DNA of 64,000 nt from an uncultured Christensenella sp. (GTDB taxonomy: Bacteria > Bacillota > Clostridia > Christensenellales > Borkfalkiaceae): positions 1-64,000 of the forward strand of contig CAJTQF010000006.1 in the NCBI GenBank assembly GCA_910578565.1, in the 5' to 3' direction. Positions 8,051-15,632 of this stretch are shown here, piece after piece; position 1 is the first letter of the stretch; each line of letters begins with the position of its first letter. Position numbers and translations under genes: made by a program. Below the pieces are notes generated by a model. That model did not search any database, had not been told where the DNA came from, and worked only from the letters and a program-made list of their open reading frames with translations.

Positions 8051-8512
8051 ATGAAACAAACAAAAAAGCCGACGAAAGATAAATCGGCGGTAGGACAGAT
8101 ATTTAAGACCACGGACGGATTTTTAGGTAACAAGCCGCAAATAAGAAAACCGCGGTCAGTGGTTGCGACGGAACAGCGCAAAACGGACGGCGCGGTGGCG
8201 GTTGTAAAGATATCTTCGAAATCGGGAAAAGAAGAAAAAATAGGCAAAGATTTTATACCGGGATTGGAGCTGACCCCGCAAGACCATAGCGCATTAACGG
8301 AAACTTCGATAGTAGGCAGGCAAGTAATTTTCGGGATAAAAGACGGCGATAAATTTAAAGCGATATATGTAGCAGATTTGACAAAGACCAGAGATAAACT
8401 TACGCGCAAGGAATTGCGTCGGATAAAAAAAGAAGTACATAACTTTTGTAAAAATCACCGAAAGTCATATAGAAGAAAAAGACGTAATTGGCGGAAAGGT
8501 TTTAAGAAATAA
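8051..8512 (+). CDS. Small basic protein, function unknown
   Basis: 153 residues with a GGAG site before the ATG. Both ends are strongly basic and the C-terminus ends in an Arg/Lys cluster (YRRKRRNWRKGFKK). Residues 60-115 look like a small folded beta domain. It contains LTRKELRRIKKE, and the next protein has the close match LTARKELRRVAK, which suggests a shared nucleic-acid or protein-binding segment. A nucleic-acid-binding role such as genome compaction is plausible, but no family is recognised. Confidence 0.6.
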   Translation: MKQTKKPTKDKSAVGQIFKTTDGFLGNKPQIRKPRSVVATEQRKTDGAVAVVKISSKSGKEEKIGKDFIPGLELTPQDHSALTETSIVGRQVIFGIKDGDKFKAIYVADLTKTRDKLTRKELRRIKKEVHNFCKNHRKSYRRKRRNWRKGFKK

Positions 8513-8538
8513 AAAAAGACCGCGCCCCCTATTCGGTT

Positions 8539-8559
8539 GACGCGGGTTGATACCGTCGC
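8539..8559 (+). terminator. GC-rich hairpin in the 8512-8633 gap
   Basis: GATACCGT and ACGGTATC form a perfect 8-bp stem with the loop CGCGA. It may be a terminator or an RNA processing site between the two basic-protein genes. No clear U run follows. Confidence 0.4.
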
Positions 8560-8632
8560 GAACGGTATCTGACTTACTGTCAATAACTATTATACACAAA
8601 AAGAATAAAAAGTCAATACAAAGGAGCAAAAA

Positions 8633-9061
8633 ATGTTCGGAAAGAAAAAGAAGAAAACTACACCCAAAGCGAAGACCGTTAAGAAGGCAAAAGCAAGCAA
8701 GCCGGCGAAAGCAACTGCTTCGGCACCGAAGAAGACTTCGAAGCCTAAGACAACGCCGAAGCTTAAACCCATAAAGCATGACGATAAGTTTGAGCAGGGT
8801 GTTGGTTCGGATAAGCCGATAATCATAAAAGGCAGAGCCGCGAAGCCGAGGCTCACGGCGCGTAAAGAATTAAGGCGTGTCGCAAAATCGGGCGGATTCA
8901 CTGCTTGGGACGGCAGAACCGGCAAGACCTTTGAAACCGAAAAGGAAGCGCGGGACTACGCCGCGGATTTATTGAAAAAGTCAGGCGAAGTTATCCCCGT
9001 ATCCAGGACGGACAGGCAAGTTACTCATACCTATAAAGCAGAACAGAGAAACGCAAAATGA
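8633..9061 (+). CDS. Lys/Ala/Pro-rich histone-tail-like protein (MFGK group)
   Basis: 142 residues with AAAGGAG before the ATG. It starts MFGKKKKK, and the first ~60 residues are Lys, Ala, Pro and Thr in a repeating order like histone H1 tails. Residues 78-120 have the motif LTARKELRR and then a short domain (FTAWDGRTGKTFETEKEARDYA) that looks folded. DNA binding or condensation is a reasonable guess. Two further element proteins start with the same MFGK signature. Confidence 0.62.
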   Translation: MFGKKKKKTTPKAKTVKKAKASKPAKATASAPKKTSKPKTTPKLKPIKHDDKFEQGVGSDKPIIIKGRAAKPRLTARKELRRVAKSGGFTAWDGRTGKTFETEKEARDYAADLLKKSGEVIPVSRTDRQVTHTYKAEQRNAK

Positions 9062-9452
9062 AATAACTTATGCCTGCAAGCGGGTAGCTCCCATGAGCCG
9101 GCGAAAATACCTAACGGCTCCGTCGTTGACCGACAATCGGCGGCGGGGTTGAAGGTAAAGACATAAATGTATAGCGGGCGCGAAAAGTCCCGCTCCAAGC
9201 CCGCCCTGTCCACCTGGCATTAGCAAGGGAATGAAACCTGATGTTTTGGCTGTCAGACTTTCCGCAGTGGGTGAGGAAACTGCGCGGTATTTCTTTCCGA
9301 GAAAAAGAAGGTTAATCTTTAAGAGTGGTATTGATGAACTCTGTTGTTGGTCGGCAGTAATCGACTTGGGTTTTAAGTAAACCGTTTTGCCCGTTGTGGC
9401 AGGACAGCAAGAAAAAACGGTTTCAAAATTTTTTTAGGTTAGGTATTTAAAA
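9062..9452 (+). ncRNA. Structured non-coding region, candidate ncRNA, packaging signal or attenuated leader
   Basis: There is no usable reading frame in these 391 bases, in an element that is otherwise tightly packed. Several stems are visible: AGCGGG (9173-9178) with CCCGCT (9189-9194), with an alternative partner GCCCGC at 9199-9204; and AAACCGTTTT (9378-9387) with AAAACGGTTT (9413-9422) around a 25-base loop, followed by a T7 run. The last one looks like a terminator ahead of the gene at 9453. I recognise no known RNA family. Confidence 0.45.
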
Positions 9453-9668
9453 ATGAACAATCAGGATTACATTGTGGGCGAGCTGCGTATAAACGCTGCG
9501 GGCAGGTACGTGATAAAAAATCACGAACTGCACTGCGGCGATTGTGTGCAGCTTTATCTTTGTGGTAAGTGGGTTAAGACAAGTATTGAAGCATACGACG
9601 GCGAGTATTACTTTGTCGGATTGCCCGGTTTAAAACCGGCAACGTTGCTGGCTAGGATAAAGGCGTGA
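9453..9668 (+). CDS. Small beta-rich protein, unknown
   Basis: 71 residues, starting after the structured region. The sequence (GELRINAAGRYVIKNHELHCGDCVQLYLCGKWVKTSIE) resembles short beta-barrel domains of the DUF5348 kind common in Clostridia mobile elements. A CGDC pair is present. It lies 9 bp before the DUF3850 gene, so both are probably co-translated. Function unknown. Confidence 0.55.
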   Translation: MNNQDYIVGELRINAAGRYVIKNHELHCGDCVQLYLCGKWVKTSIEAYDGEYYFVGLPGLKPATLLARIKA

Positions 9669-9677
9669 GGTGGCGGA

Positions 9678-10073
9678 ATGATAAATCATCATTTAAAAAC
9701 GCTGCCTGACTTCTTCCAGGCTGTTATAGACGGGCGCAAGCCTATGGAGTTCCGAAACAACGACAGGGGTTTCAAGCCGGGCGACAAGTGCATATTAAAG
9801 GAGTACCTTGGTTCTACATACGTTCCTGACTGTCCTGACAGATATATTTGTCCTACAATCGAAGTCGACGGTAACGGCGAGAAATACGTTAATTATCCAC
9901 CTGATTGCGTGCGCGGACAGTGTATGGGATATACGAAGGAACTATATTCCGGGCGCAGGTGTCTGATTAAAATTAAAGAAGTCTTTGACCTTTCCGCGGC
10001 AGGCTTTGCCGGCTACGTTGCGTTTAGTTTTGAAATCCGAAAAGTGATAGATAAAAAGGCGGTGGCGGAATGA
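9678..10073 (+). CDS. DUF3850 (ASCH-like) protein
   Basis: 131 residues. The N-terminal pattern HHLKTLPDFFQAVIDGRKPMEFRNNDRGFKPGD matches DUF3850 proteins (HxLKT, E-R-NDR, GD), which belong to the PUA/ASCH-like fold and probably bind RNA or modified nucleotides; the family is common in phages. Its stop overlaps the start of the next gene (ATGA), showing translational coupling. Confidence 0.75.
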   Translation: MINHHLKTLPDFFQAVIDGRKPMEFRNNDRGFKPGDKCILKEYLGSTYVPDCPDRYICPTIEVDGNGEKYVNYPPDCVRGQCMGYTKELYSGRRCLIKIKEVFDLSAAGFAGYVAFSFEIRKVIDKKAVAE

Positions 10074-11380
10074 GTGTGTTAGGAAAAAGCGTTGCGCTGC
10101 TTGAACCAAAAGAAGAAAAAGGGCTTGCACCGGCAGAAGCTTGCGTTCAGGCGGTCTATGACAATTTAAACGATATAAAGCATAGCTTTTTTAGAATAGG
10201 TTTCCACCTGAGCGAAGCGGCGCATATGCGCTATTACGAAAAGCTCGGCTATGCCAACATAACAGACTTTGCGCTTGATAAATTCGGTTTTTCTCAAAGC
10301 ACAACTTACGAGCTAATGGGAATATACCAGTTTGCGCATAAGGACAACGCACCGTTGCAGATTGCGGAAATATACGAGGACTATTCGCAGTCGCAGTTGC
10401 GCGAGCTGTGCCGGTTAAAACTCGATCCGCACGGATTTATGCGAAGAGTCAAGCCTTCTGATAAAGTTGAAAATATCAGGAAGGCGGTTACATTTTGGAA
10501 TAAGTATGTTTGCAAGCATTCGGGTGCTCCTGACGTAAACGATATAACCGAGTTGTTAGAGCTTGATATAGACACGCCTACGCATGAAACTCAAGAATAT
10601 TTAAGAAAAAAAGCAGAGCGATCAAAAGCTGAAAATTCCGCAGATGCGGAAAATCAATGTAGAGAGCGGAACTATGCGGGGCAGTTGCCGGGGCAAATCG
10701 GAATGGTTTACGATGACCAGCCCGAAGAAAATTCCGCATATGCGGAAAAATCAGACTCCGCGCCGCCGATACTTATTGACAGCGAGCTTATAGATTACTG
10801 CCTTACGTTCACGGCTGACAACGATTTTTGGAAAGAGCGTAAATTCAGGATACGAGAATTTCATTCAAAATCGCCTTCACAGCTTGAGTTTGTCAACTTT
10901 GTAAAAAATGAGTATGGAAATGGGGATTCGAGTGTGCATGGCGAGCCGTTTGCCAAAATGGAGTATGGAGCTAATTTTACTATAATCCGCACTCGCGGGG
11001 GCAAGGTATGTTTATCATGGGCGAGTGTTGCAGGAAACATATCAAGGCTTATAAACTCCGGCAAATATTTTACTTCGATAGAAGGTGGGCAGTATGCCGC
11101 TTGGCAATATGACCGTAGCAATCGAATAAAAAAGGAGCAGGAAGAACAAGAATTTTCCGCATATGCGGAAAATCCGACAACCGACATTGAAGAGCTGCAC
11201 CGTCAGCGAACGCGGCGCGAGTATCTGGCAACATTGTCTGACGAAGAATTTGCAACACAAATATTACTGCAGGTTGCAAGGATTTATCCTTTGGGCAAGA
11301 ACAGTGCAGATTTTATATCAACAATGCGTAAGCGCTTAAAAGAATGGCTTAACGAGCCGCACAATGAGGTGAATGAATGA
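10070..11380 (+). CDS. Helix-turn-helix DNA-binding-like protein with palindrome-derived repeats
   Basis: 436 residues. The N-terminal ~120 residues (YYEKLGYANITDFALDKFGFSQSTTYELMGIY) read like a helix-turn-helix sensor domain of the kind found in plasmid and phage ParB/DUF3102-like proteins. The middle part contains three short Ala/Tyr/Glu repeats (NSADAEN, NSAYAEK, FSAYAEN), each encoded by a 16-bp palindrome. The C-terminal part has a folded stretch (about 235-345) and an acidic tail. It is coupled to both neighbours by ATGA overlaps. Possible roles are replication or segregation control. The function is not established. Confidence 0.6.
   Translation: MSVLGKSVALLEPKEEKGLAPAEACVQAVYDNLNDIKHSFFRIGFHLSEAAHMRYYEKLGYANITDFALDKFGFSQSTTYELMGIYQFAHKDNAPLQIAEIYEDYSQSQLRELCRLKLDPHGFMRRVKPSDKVENIRKAVTFWNKYVCKHSGAPDVNDITELLELDIDTPTHETQEYLRKKAERSKAENSADAENQCRERNYAGQLPGQIGMVYDDQPEENSAYAEKSDSAPPILIDSELIDYCLTFTADNDFWKERKFRIREFHSKSPSQLEFVNFVKNEYGNGDSSVHGEPFAKMEYGANFTIIRTRGGKVCLSWASVAGNISRLINSGKYFTSIEGGQYAAWQYDRSNRIKKEQEEQEFSAYAENPTTDIEELHRQRTRREYLATLSDEEFATQILLQVARIYPLGKNSADFISTMRKRLKEWLNEPHNEVNE
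10636..10651. repeat. Palindrome copy 1
   Basis: TTCCGCAGATGCGGAA, arms TTCCGCA and TGCGGAA around GA. It encodes SADAE in frame. The other copies at 10732 and 11155 are in the same codon phase. Confidence 0.85.
10732..10747. repeat. Palindrome copy 2
   Basis: TTCCGCATATGCGGAA, a perfect 16-bp palindrome encoding SAYAE in the same codon phase as copies 1 and 3. Confidence 0.85.
11155..11170. repeat. Palindrome copy 3
   Basis: TTCCGCATATGCGGAA again; here the perfect palindrome extends to 22 bp (11152-11173). It encodes SAYAE in the same phase. Confidence 0.85.
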
Positions 11381-11889
11381 GTCATGTAGATTTAGAATGT
11401 AAGAGAAGCGGATATATTGTACTCGATTTTGAAACAACGGGTTTTCACGAGCCTGAAGTATTGCAAGTATCAGTAATCAATGATAAGGGCGAAATATTAA
11501 TTTCCGGGTACTGTCGCCCTGAACATGTAGAGAGCTGGGAAGAAGCGCAGACTGTGCATGGCATAAGTCCCGAAATGGTTGCAAACTGTCCTACTTTCCG
11601 AGAAGGGTATCTTCCGAAGCTGTTAGAACTTATTGAAAGCGTTGCCGCTGTAATTGCTTATAACGCAGAGTTTGAACGGTCGGTCTTGCGTTTTTACGGG
11701 GCGGAGCCGGTTGTAGCGTTTATAGATCCTATGCTAATGTTTGCGCCGGTTTACGGTGAATGGAGCGATTGGTTTCAGAGCTATAAATATCAGAAGCTCG
11801 CAACTGCAGCGAGCTATTACGGCTACGATTTCAAAGCCCATGACGCGCTCGAGGACGTGAAGGCGACACTCTACATTTACGAAAAATGA
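11377..11889 (+). CDS. DnaQ-like DEDDh 3'-5' exonuclease
   Basis: 170 residues. Three exonuclease motifs are intact: DFETTG (residues 17-22), AYNAEFE, and AHDALEDVKA with the His of the DEDDh subclass. It resembles the DNA polymerase III epsilon exonuclease and RNase T family. The start overlaps the stop of the previous gene. No polymerase is encoded nearby, so it may process DNA ends or recombination intermediates during element replication, or trim host DNA. Confidence 0.9.
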   Translation: MSHVDLECKRSGYIVLDFETTGFHEPEVLQVSVINDKGEILISGYCRPEHVESWEEAQTVHGISPEMVANCPTFREGYLPKLLELIESVAAVIAYNAEFERSVLRFYGAEPVVAFIDPMLMFAPVYGEWSDWFQSYKYQKLATAASYYGYDFKAHDALEDVKATLYIYEK

Positions 11890-11923
11890 TTTCCGACGGC
11901 GTTACTCCGGTAATGATATAAAT

Positions 11924-12709
11924 ATGAAAACGCTTATAAAATATCCTGGTGGAAAGTGCAGAGTAGCCGATTGGATAATACAACATTTTCCGTCGCACAG
12001 AATTTATGTAGAACCGTACTTCGGCGCGGGCGCAGTGTTCTTTTCAAAAGAGCCGTCCTATATTGAAACGATAAACGATATAAACGGCGAGATTGTGAAC
12101 CTTTTCGCAGTCTGCAGGGATAAGCCTTTCGAGCTTGCTCGCGCACTGGAAATGACGCCGTTTTCAAGGGAAGAGTTCGGAAACTGTATAAAGATAGAAG
12201 GGGACGCTGTAGAACGCGCCAGACGCACGGTTGTTAGATATAACCAGTCATATGGTGCGGCAACTGTATGTCAGAATACTTGGAAGAACAGTCAGACCGG
12301 AAACGGACCGCGTAATCCTGAGTTATGGCGCAATCTTCCGGCGACGGTGTTTGAGATTTGCGACAGACTAAAAAATGCGCATATTGAGAACAAGGACGCG
12401 TTTTATATTTTAGAGCGATACAACACGGACGAAGCATTGTTTTATCTCGATCCGCCGTATTTGCAGAGTATACGCAAACGCAATTTGTACAAGAACGAGG
12501 CAACGGCCGATGACCATAGGCAATTATTAGAATTAGTCAAGCAAACGAAAGCAAAGGTGTGTTTATCGGCATATGATAATGAACTTTATAATTCAGAACT
12601 TAAAGATTGGTATACGGCCGAGAAAAAAACAACTGTGCAGGGCGGCTTACACCGCACTGAAAAACTGTATATGAATTATCAACCTGATTTATTATCATTC
12701 AGTAATTAA
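11924..12709 (+). CDS. dam: D12-class N6-adenine DNA methyltransferase (Dam-like)
   Basis: 261 residues of the D12 family. The SAM-binding N-terminus has KYPGGK and YVEPYFGAGAVFF, and the catalytic motif DPPY lies near residue 170. It transfers a methyl group to adenine N6; the target site (GATC in classic Dam) cannot be read from sequence alone. No partner endonuclease is beside it, so it is a solitary phage methylase, probably shielding element DNA from host restriction or marking replication. Confidence 0.92.
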   Translation: MKTLIKYPGGKCRVADWIIQHFPSHRIYVEPYFGAGAVFFSKEPSYIETINDINGEIVNLFAVCRDKPFELARALEMTPFSREEFGNCIKIEGDAVERARRTVVRYNQSYGAATVCQNTWKNSQTGNGPRNPELWRNLPATVFEICDRLKNAHIENKDAFYILERYNTDEALFYLDPPYLQSIRKRNLYKNEATADDHRQLLELVKQTKAKVCLSAYDNELYNSELKDWYTAEKKTTVQGGLHRTEKLYMNYQPDLLSFSN

Positions 12710-12726
12710 GGAGGAGAAATTAAAAA

Positions 12727-13068
12727 ATGTTTGGTAAAAAGAAGGAAGCAGACAAAAAGCAAACGACGAATTGCAAGACGGTATCAAAACCCGCGCAAAA
12801 GAAGATGGAAACGAAATCGAAAATGTCGGCGAAGAAATCTGTGACCGTTAAGCAAACGGTGATAGGTTTTAAGAAGAAAACTATAGAACTTACGGAGCTT
12901 GAAGCACAAAAGGCACAGGCTTGTATAAGCTTGCTCGCACTTCAAGATGAAATACGAGCAACAAAGCTGGATCGTAAAGAAAAGTTATCGAAAAAGGAAG
13001 AAGATGAACTTCAACAATGCCACGCGCGGAGTGCTTTTTACAATGCACTTGCAAAAAAATTTAAGTGA
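12727..13068 (+). CDS. Lys-rich protein of the MFGK group
   Basis: 113 residues with a strong AGGAGG-type site. It begins MFGKKKEADKKQ and is Lys-rich for about 45 residues, then has a helical, possibly coiled-coil part (about 55-113). It lies 12 bp before the Zot ATPase gene and so is probably co-expressed with it. This position, and the MFGK start it shares with proteins at 8633 and 4221, suggests a genome-binding or assembly cofactor. No family recognised. Confidence 0.6.
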   Translation: MFGKKKEADKKQTTNCKTVSKPAQKKMETKSKMSAKKSVTVKQTVIGFKKKTIELTELEAQKAQACISLLALQDEIRATKLDRKEKLSKKEEDELQQCHARSAFYNALAKKFK

Positions 13069-13080
13069 ACAGCAAAGTAA

Positions 13081-13929
13081 ATGATAATTGAAATTGTTGG
13101 TAAGCCGGGCGCTGGAAAAACGGCGTTGAATACACTTTTTTTGCTCCGTGAATTAACCTACAAGGGGCAACTTTTGCAACGCCAAAGCGCGAAGATTATC
13201 AACGATTTCAACGCTAACAGAAAGTACAAGCTTCCGTTCCCGGAAAAACCGCCGCTATACGCAAACTATGAAATACATATTCCAACGGGCTATAATCAGT
13301 TGTTTAAACCGTATCATTTAAACCCTTACCGTTTGGGCTTGCCAACGGCACAGACTGCGGATAAGTTACAGCTGGTGTTCCCTTATGGCTGTCTGCACGT
13401 AACTGAAGCTCGTAAGTATTGGGACGGGCGAGAAAGCTCGTCAATGCCCGACAATGTAAGCCGCTACTTTGAAACGCATAGACACGATTATTTAACAATA
13501 ATTGTTGACGCCCAGCGTGGCGAATCGCTTGACTTGAATATTCGCTCGAACGCTAACCGTTTCATTGAAGTGCAGGGCATGATAAACGATGAGGACGCAT
13601 ACGGCAGAGTAATTCGGTCAACCTGGTATAGCAGAGAGTTCTATTCGCTTCAGGACTATGAAGCATATCTTGCCGGCAAGACTGCGAACTATAGAAATAC
13701 AACTTATCGTTATGAGGGCAACATATTCGAACTGTATGAAAGCCGTAACTGTATATCGGATTTTGTTCCTGAAGATAAAGAAGGCGCGTCATTTAGTATG
13801 TTTGAGCAACTTACCAGAGACGAGGTTAAATCGCTACCGCCGCAAATGGCGGAGTTTTATGATTCTGCACGTCCGGATTGGTACAGGCAGAAACCTGCTA
13901 CACCTAAACAGAGAATAAATCTACAGTAA
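13081..13929 (+). CDS. zot: Zot-family (pI-like) ATPase
   Basis: 282 residues. The Walker A motif GKPGAGKT is at residues 7-14, and the Walker B region YLTIIVDAQRG has its Asp at residue 143, followed by the Zot-type LDLNIRSNANRFIEV. The family (PF05707; filamentous phage gene I product) powers virion extrusion through the envelope. Unusually, I see no membrane helix, whereas classical pI/Zot proteins cross the membrane once; a partner could supply the anchor. This gene is the main evidence for an inovirus-like element. Confidence 0.85.
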   Translation: MIIEIVGKPGAGKTALNTLFLLRELTYKGQLLQRQSAKIINDFNANRKYKLPFPEKPPLYANYEIHIPTGYNQLFKPYHLNPYRLGLPTAQTADKLQLVFPYGCLHVTEARKYWDGRESSSMPDNVSRYFETHRHDYLTIIVDAQRGESLDLNIRSNANRFIEVQGMINDEDAYGRVIRSTWYSREFYSLQDYEAYLAGKTANYRNTTYRYEGNIFELYESRNCISDFVPEDKEGASFSMFEQLTRDEVKSLPPQMAEFYDSARPDWYRQKPATPKQRINLQ

Positions 13930-13942
13930 GGAGTAATGAGAA

Positions 13943-15076
13943 ATGTCGCAGCATGATGAAGCGAATATAGCAGCAATATACAACGGCGAGCCGGCAGGAA
14001 CACCGCAGCAAGAAGCCGCGAAGCTTGCCATGCAGAGAGAACGTCGTGCAAATCTTCCGAAGTTCAAGCTTGCTGAAGGTGAGCGGCTTTACATACCGCG
14101 CGACAAGCTTATCGAAACAAACAGAGCTTATTTCAAAATGTTTGACGAAATGAAAGCCGGCACTGTGAATGCCGCCGAAGAAGCCAAGTCATTTATGGAA
14201 AGCGTACTTTTCGAAGCGTATCGTGGAGAAATAAATAAATTACAAGAAGATTACTCTGTTTCCGAAATACATAATGACTGCGTGCACGAAATTAAGAAAG
14301 AGCTTATGGCGCCCGGTTACGTGCGTAAAGGGATATTCAGACGTCGGAAACCAAATTACGCGTTGAGGCTTTGCCAGAAAGAAGCTGAGCTTGAAAGCGA
14401 AGTGGGAAACGCTGTATATAGGGAAAACATAGCTAAACAAGAGGTTTTCCTTTACGGCGCATTTGACGCGATATTCGAAGAGCTTGAAGACGTCATTTTG
14501 ACTTGCGTGCGCAGGAAAAATCGCGGTGAGTTTAAAGCCTTCCTGGAAGGAATACAAGACGCCTATAATCAACGTGATTTTGAAATGCTTGAAAATCTGA
14601 TTAAAGCGTTAGAAGTTTATGTTTGTGAAATGGTGCGCTGGAAAAGGCGTCGTGCCGAGATTTTCGGGCTTATAGACAGGCTAAAAGAAAATTGCAAACG
14701 TGAGCAGGATCGCGAAATCGAAGAGCGGAAGGCGCGGACAAGTGATATAACCGTTTTGCGCTTTATTGCCGAAATCTTGAAAGGCAAGCGCGGCGTTCCG
14801 GAACTTCCTCCACCACAGCCAGAACAGCCGCAAGAGCAAGCGCCTGAAGATTATCCTATTCCTGAGTGCTACGACAGCCAAAGCAGTGAAGAGTATTTTG
14901 TTTCAGATGACATGCTGGACGATTTGTACGGCGCAGAGCTTGACGCGCTTTACGAACTTGAAGACGAGCTTGACGAGCTTGAAGAAACCGAAAACGAAAA
15001 GTCTGAAGAGGAACAACTCAAAGAAATAGAACCTGAAGAGCCTGAAGTGGCCGAGTTTGAAGACGGGGAAGAATAA
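13943..15076 (+). CDS. Helical protein with acidic Pro/Glu-rich tail
   Basis: 377 residues with an AAGGAG site, directly after the Zot gene. Residues 40-290 are mostly charged helices with an Arg-rich patch (GIFRRRKPNY) near 130 and KRRR near 233. Residues 290-377 are Pro/Gln then Glu/Asp-rich and probably disordered. No membrane segment or catalytic motif. It may partner Zot in assembly or bind the genome, judging from position only. Confidence 0.6.
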   Translation: MSQHDEANIAAIYNGEPAGTPQQEAAKLAMQRERRANLPKFKLAEGERLYIPRDKLIETNRAYFKMFDEMKAGTVNAAEEAKSFMESVLFEAYRGEINKLQEDYSVSEIHNDCVHEIKKELMAPGYVRKGIFRRRKPNYALRLCQKEAELESEVGNAVYRENIAKQEVFLYGAFDAIFEELEDVILTCVRRKNRGEFKAFLEGIQDAYNQRDFEMLENLIKALEVYVCEMVRWKRRRAEIFGLIDRLKENCKREQDREIEERKARTSDITVLRFIAEILKGKRGVPELPPPQPEQPQEQAPEDYPIPECYDSQSSEEYFVSDDMLDDLYGAELDALYELEDELDELEETENEKSEEEQLKEIEPEEPEVAEFEDGEE

Positions 15077-15091
15077 AAGGGGGTTATAATT

Positions 15092-15358
15092 GTGAAACAG
15101 AAAAAAGAAGAGGAAAAAGTAGTTTACATAGAAAAACTGTACAGATTTAAGTGCAAAGACTGTGAGGATCGTGGGCGCCCTACAATGGCTGAATATTCAG
15201 ACAAGGACGAGGCGCAAAACCACGGCTGGGCGATAGCCCGCGGCGGTAAGGTTTGCTATTGCCCTGCATGCGCTCTAAAACACCGCTCTACGGGCTGCAA
15301 GGGGGCTAAGAAGGCAAACAACACTTTTAAACAGCTTACAATAGGCGAGGTGGGGTAA
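15092..15358 (+). CDS. Small zinc-ribbon protein
   Basis: 88 residues starting at GTG with an AAGGGGG site. Two Cys pairs, CKDC at about residue 19 and CPAC at about residue 58, indicate a treble-clef or zinc-ribbon fold, and a basic C-terminus follows. The stop overlaps the next start by one base (TAATG). It is probably a small DNA- or RNA-binding regulator of the element. Confidence 0.65.
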   Translation: MKQKKEEEKVVYIEKLYRFKCKDCEDRGRPTMAEYSDKDEAQNHGWAIARGGKVCYCPACALKHRSTGCKGAKKANNTFKQLTIGEVG

Positions 15359-15627
15359 TGCGTAAATTAATCGACGTCAAAGAACTGTTTAATCGCCTTT
15401 GCGGGTTCGAATATGAATTGCTGAAGTATATCAACCGAACGCAAGGCGAGGAGTCTGCTCCGATAAATTTCCAAGAAGCTGCACAATCATTAAGCGCAGG
15501 AAAGAGTGAAGTGCGCCAGGCAATAAAAAGGCTTGTAAATTCAGAGGTACTTATTGCCGAAGGCGAAAATTTCAAAATTAATTGGGAAGTATTTAAGGCA
15601 CCCGAAGAGAACACCAAAAAGGATTAA
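15358..15627 (+). CDS. Small winged-helix-like protein
   Basis: 89 residues. The pattern INFQEAAQSLSAGKSEVRQAIKRLVNSEVLIAEGENF matches a winged helix-turn-helix in which the recognition helix is followed by a beta wing. It is co-transcribed with the zinc-ribbon gene and the next winged-helix gene, from which it is separated by only 5 bp. It may be a small regulator or a helper of replication. Confidence 0.65.
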   Translation: MRKLIDVKELFNRLCGFEYELLKYINRTQGEESAPINFQEAAQSLSAGKSEVRQAIKRLVNSEVLIAEGENFKINWEVFKAPEENTKKD

Positions 15628-15632
15628 GCAAA

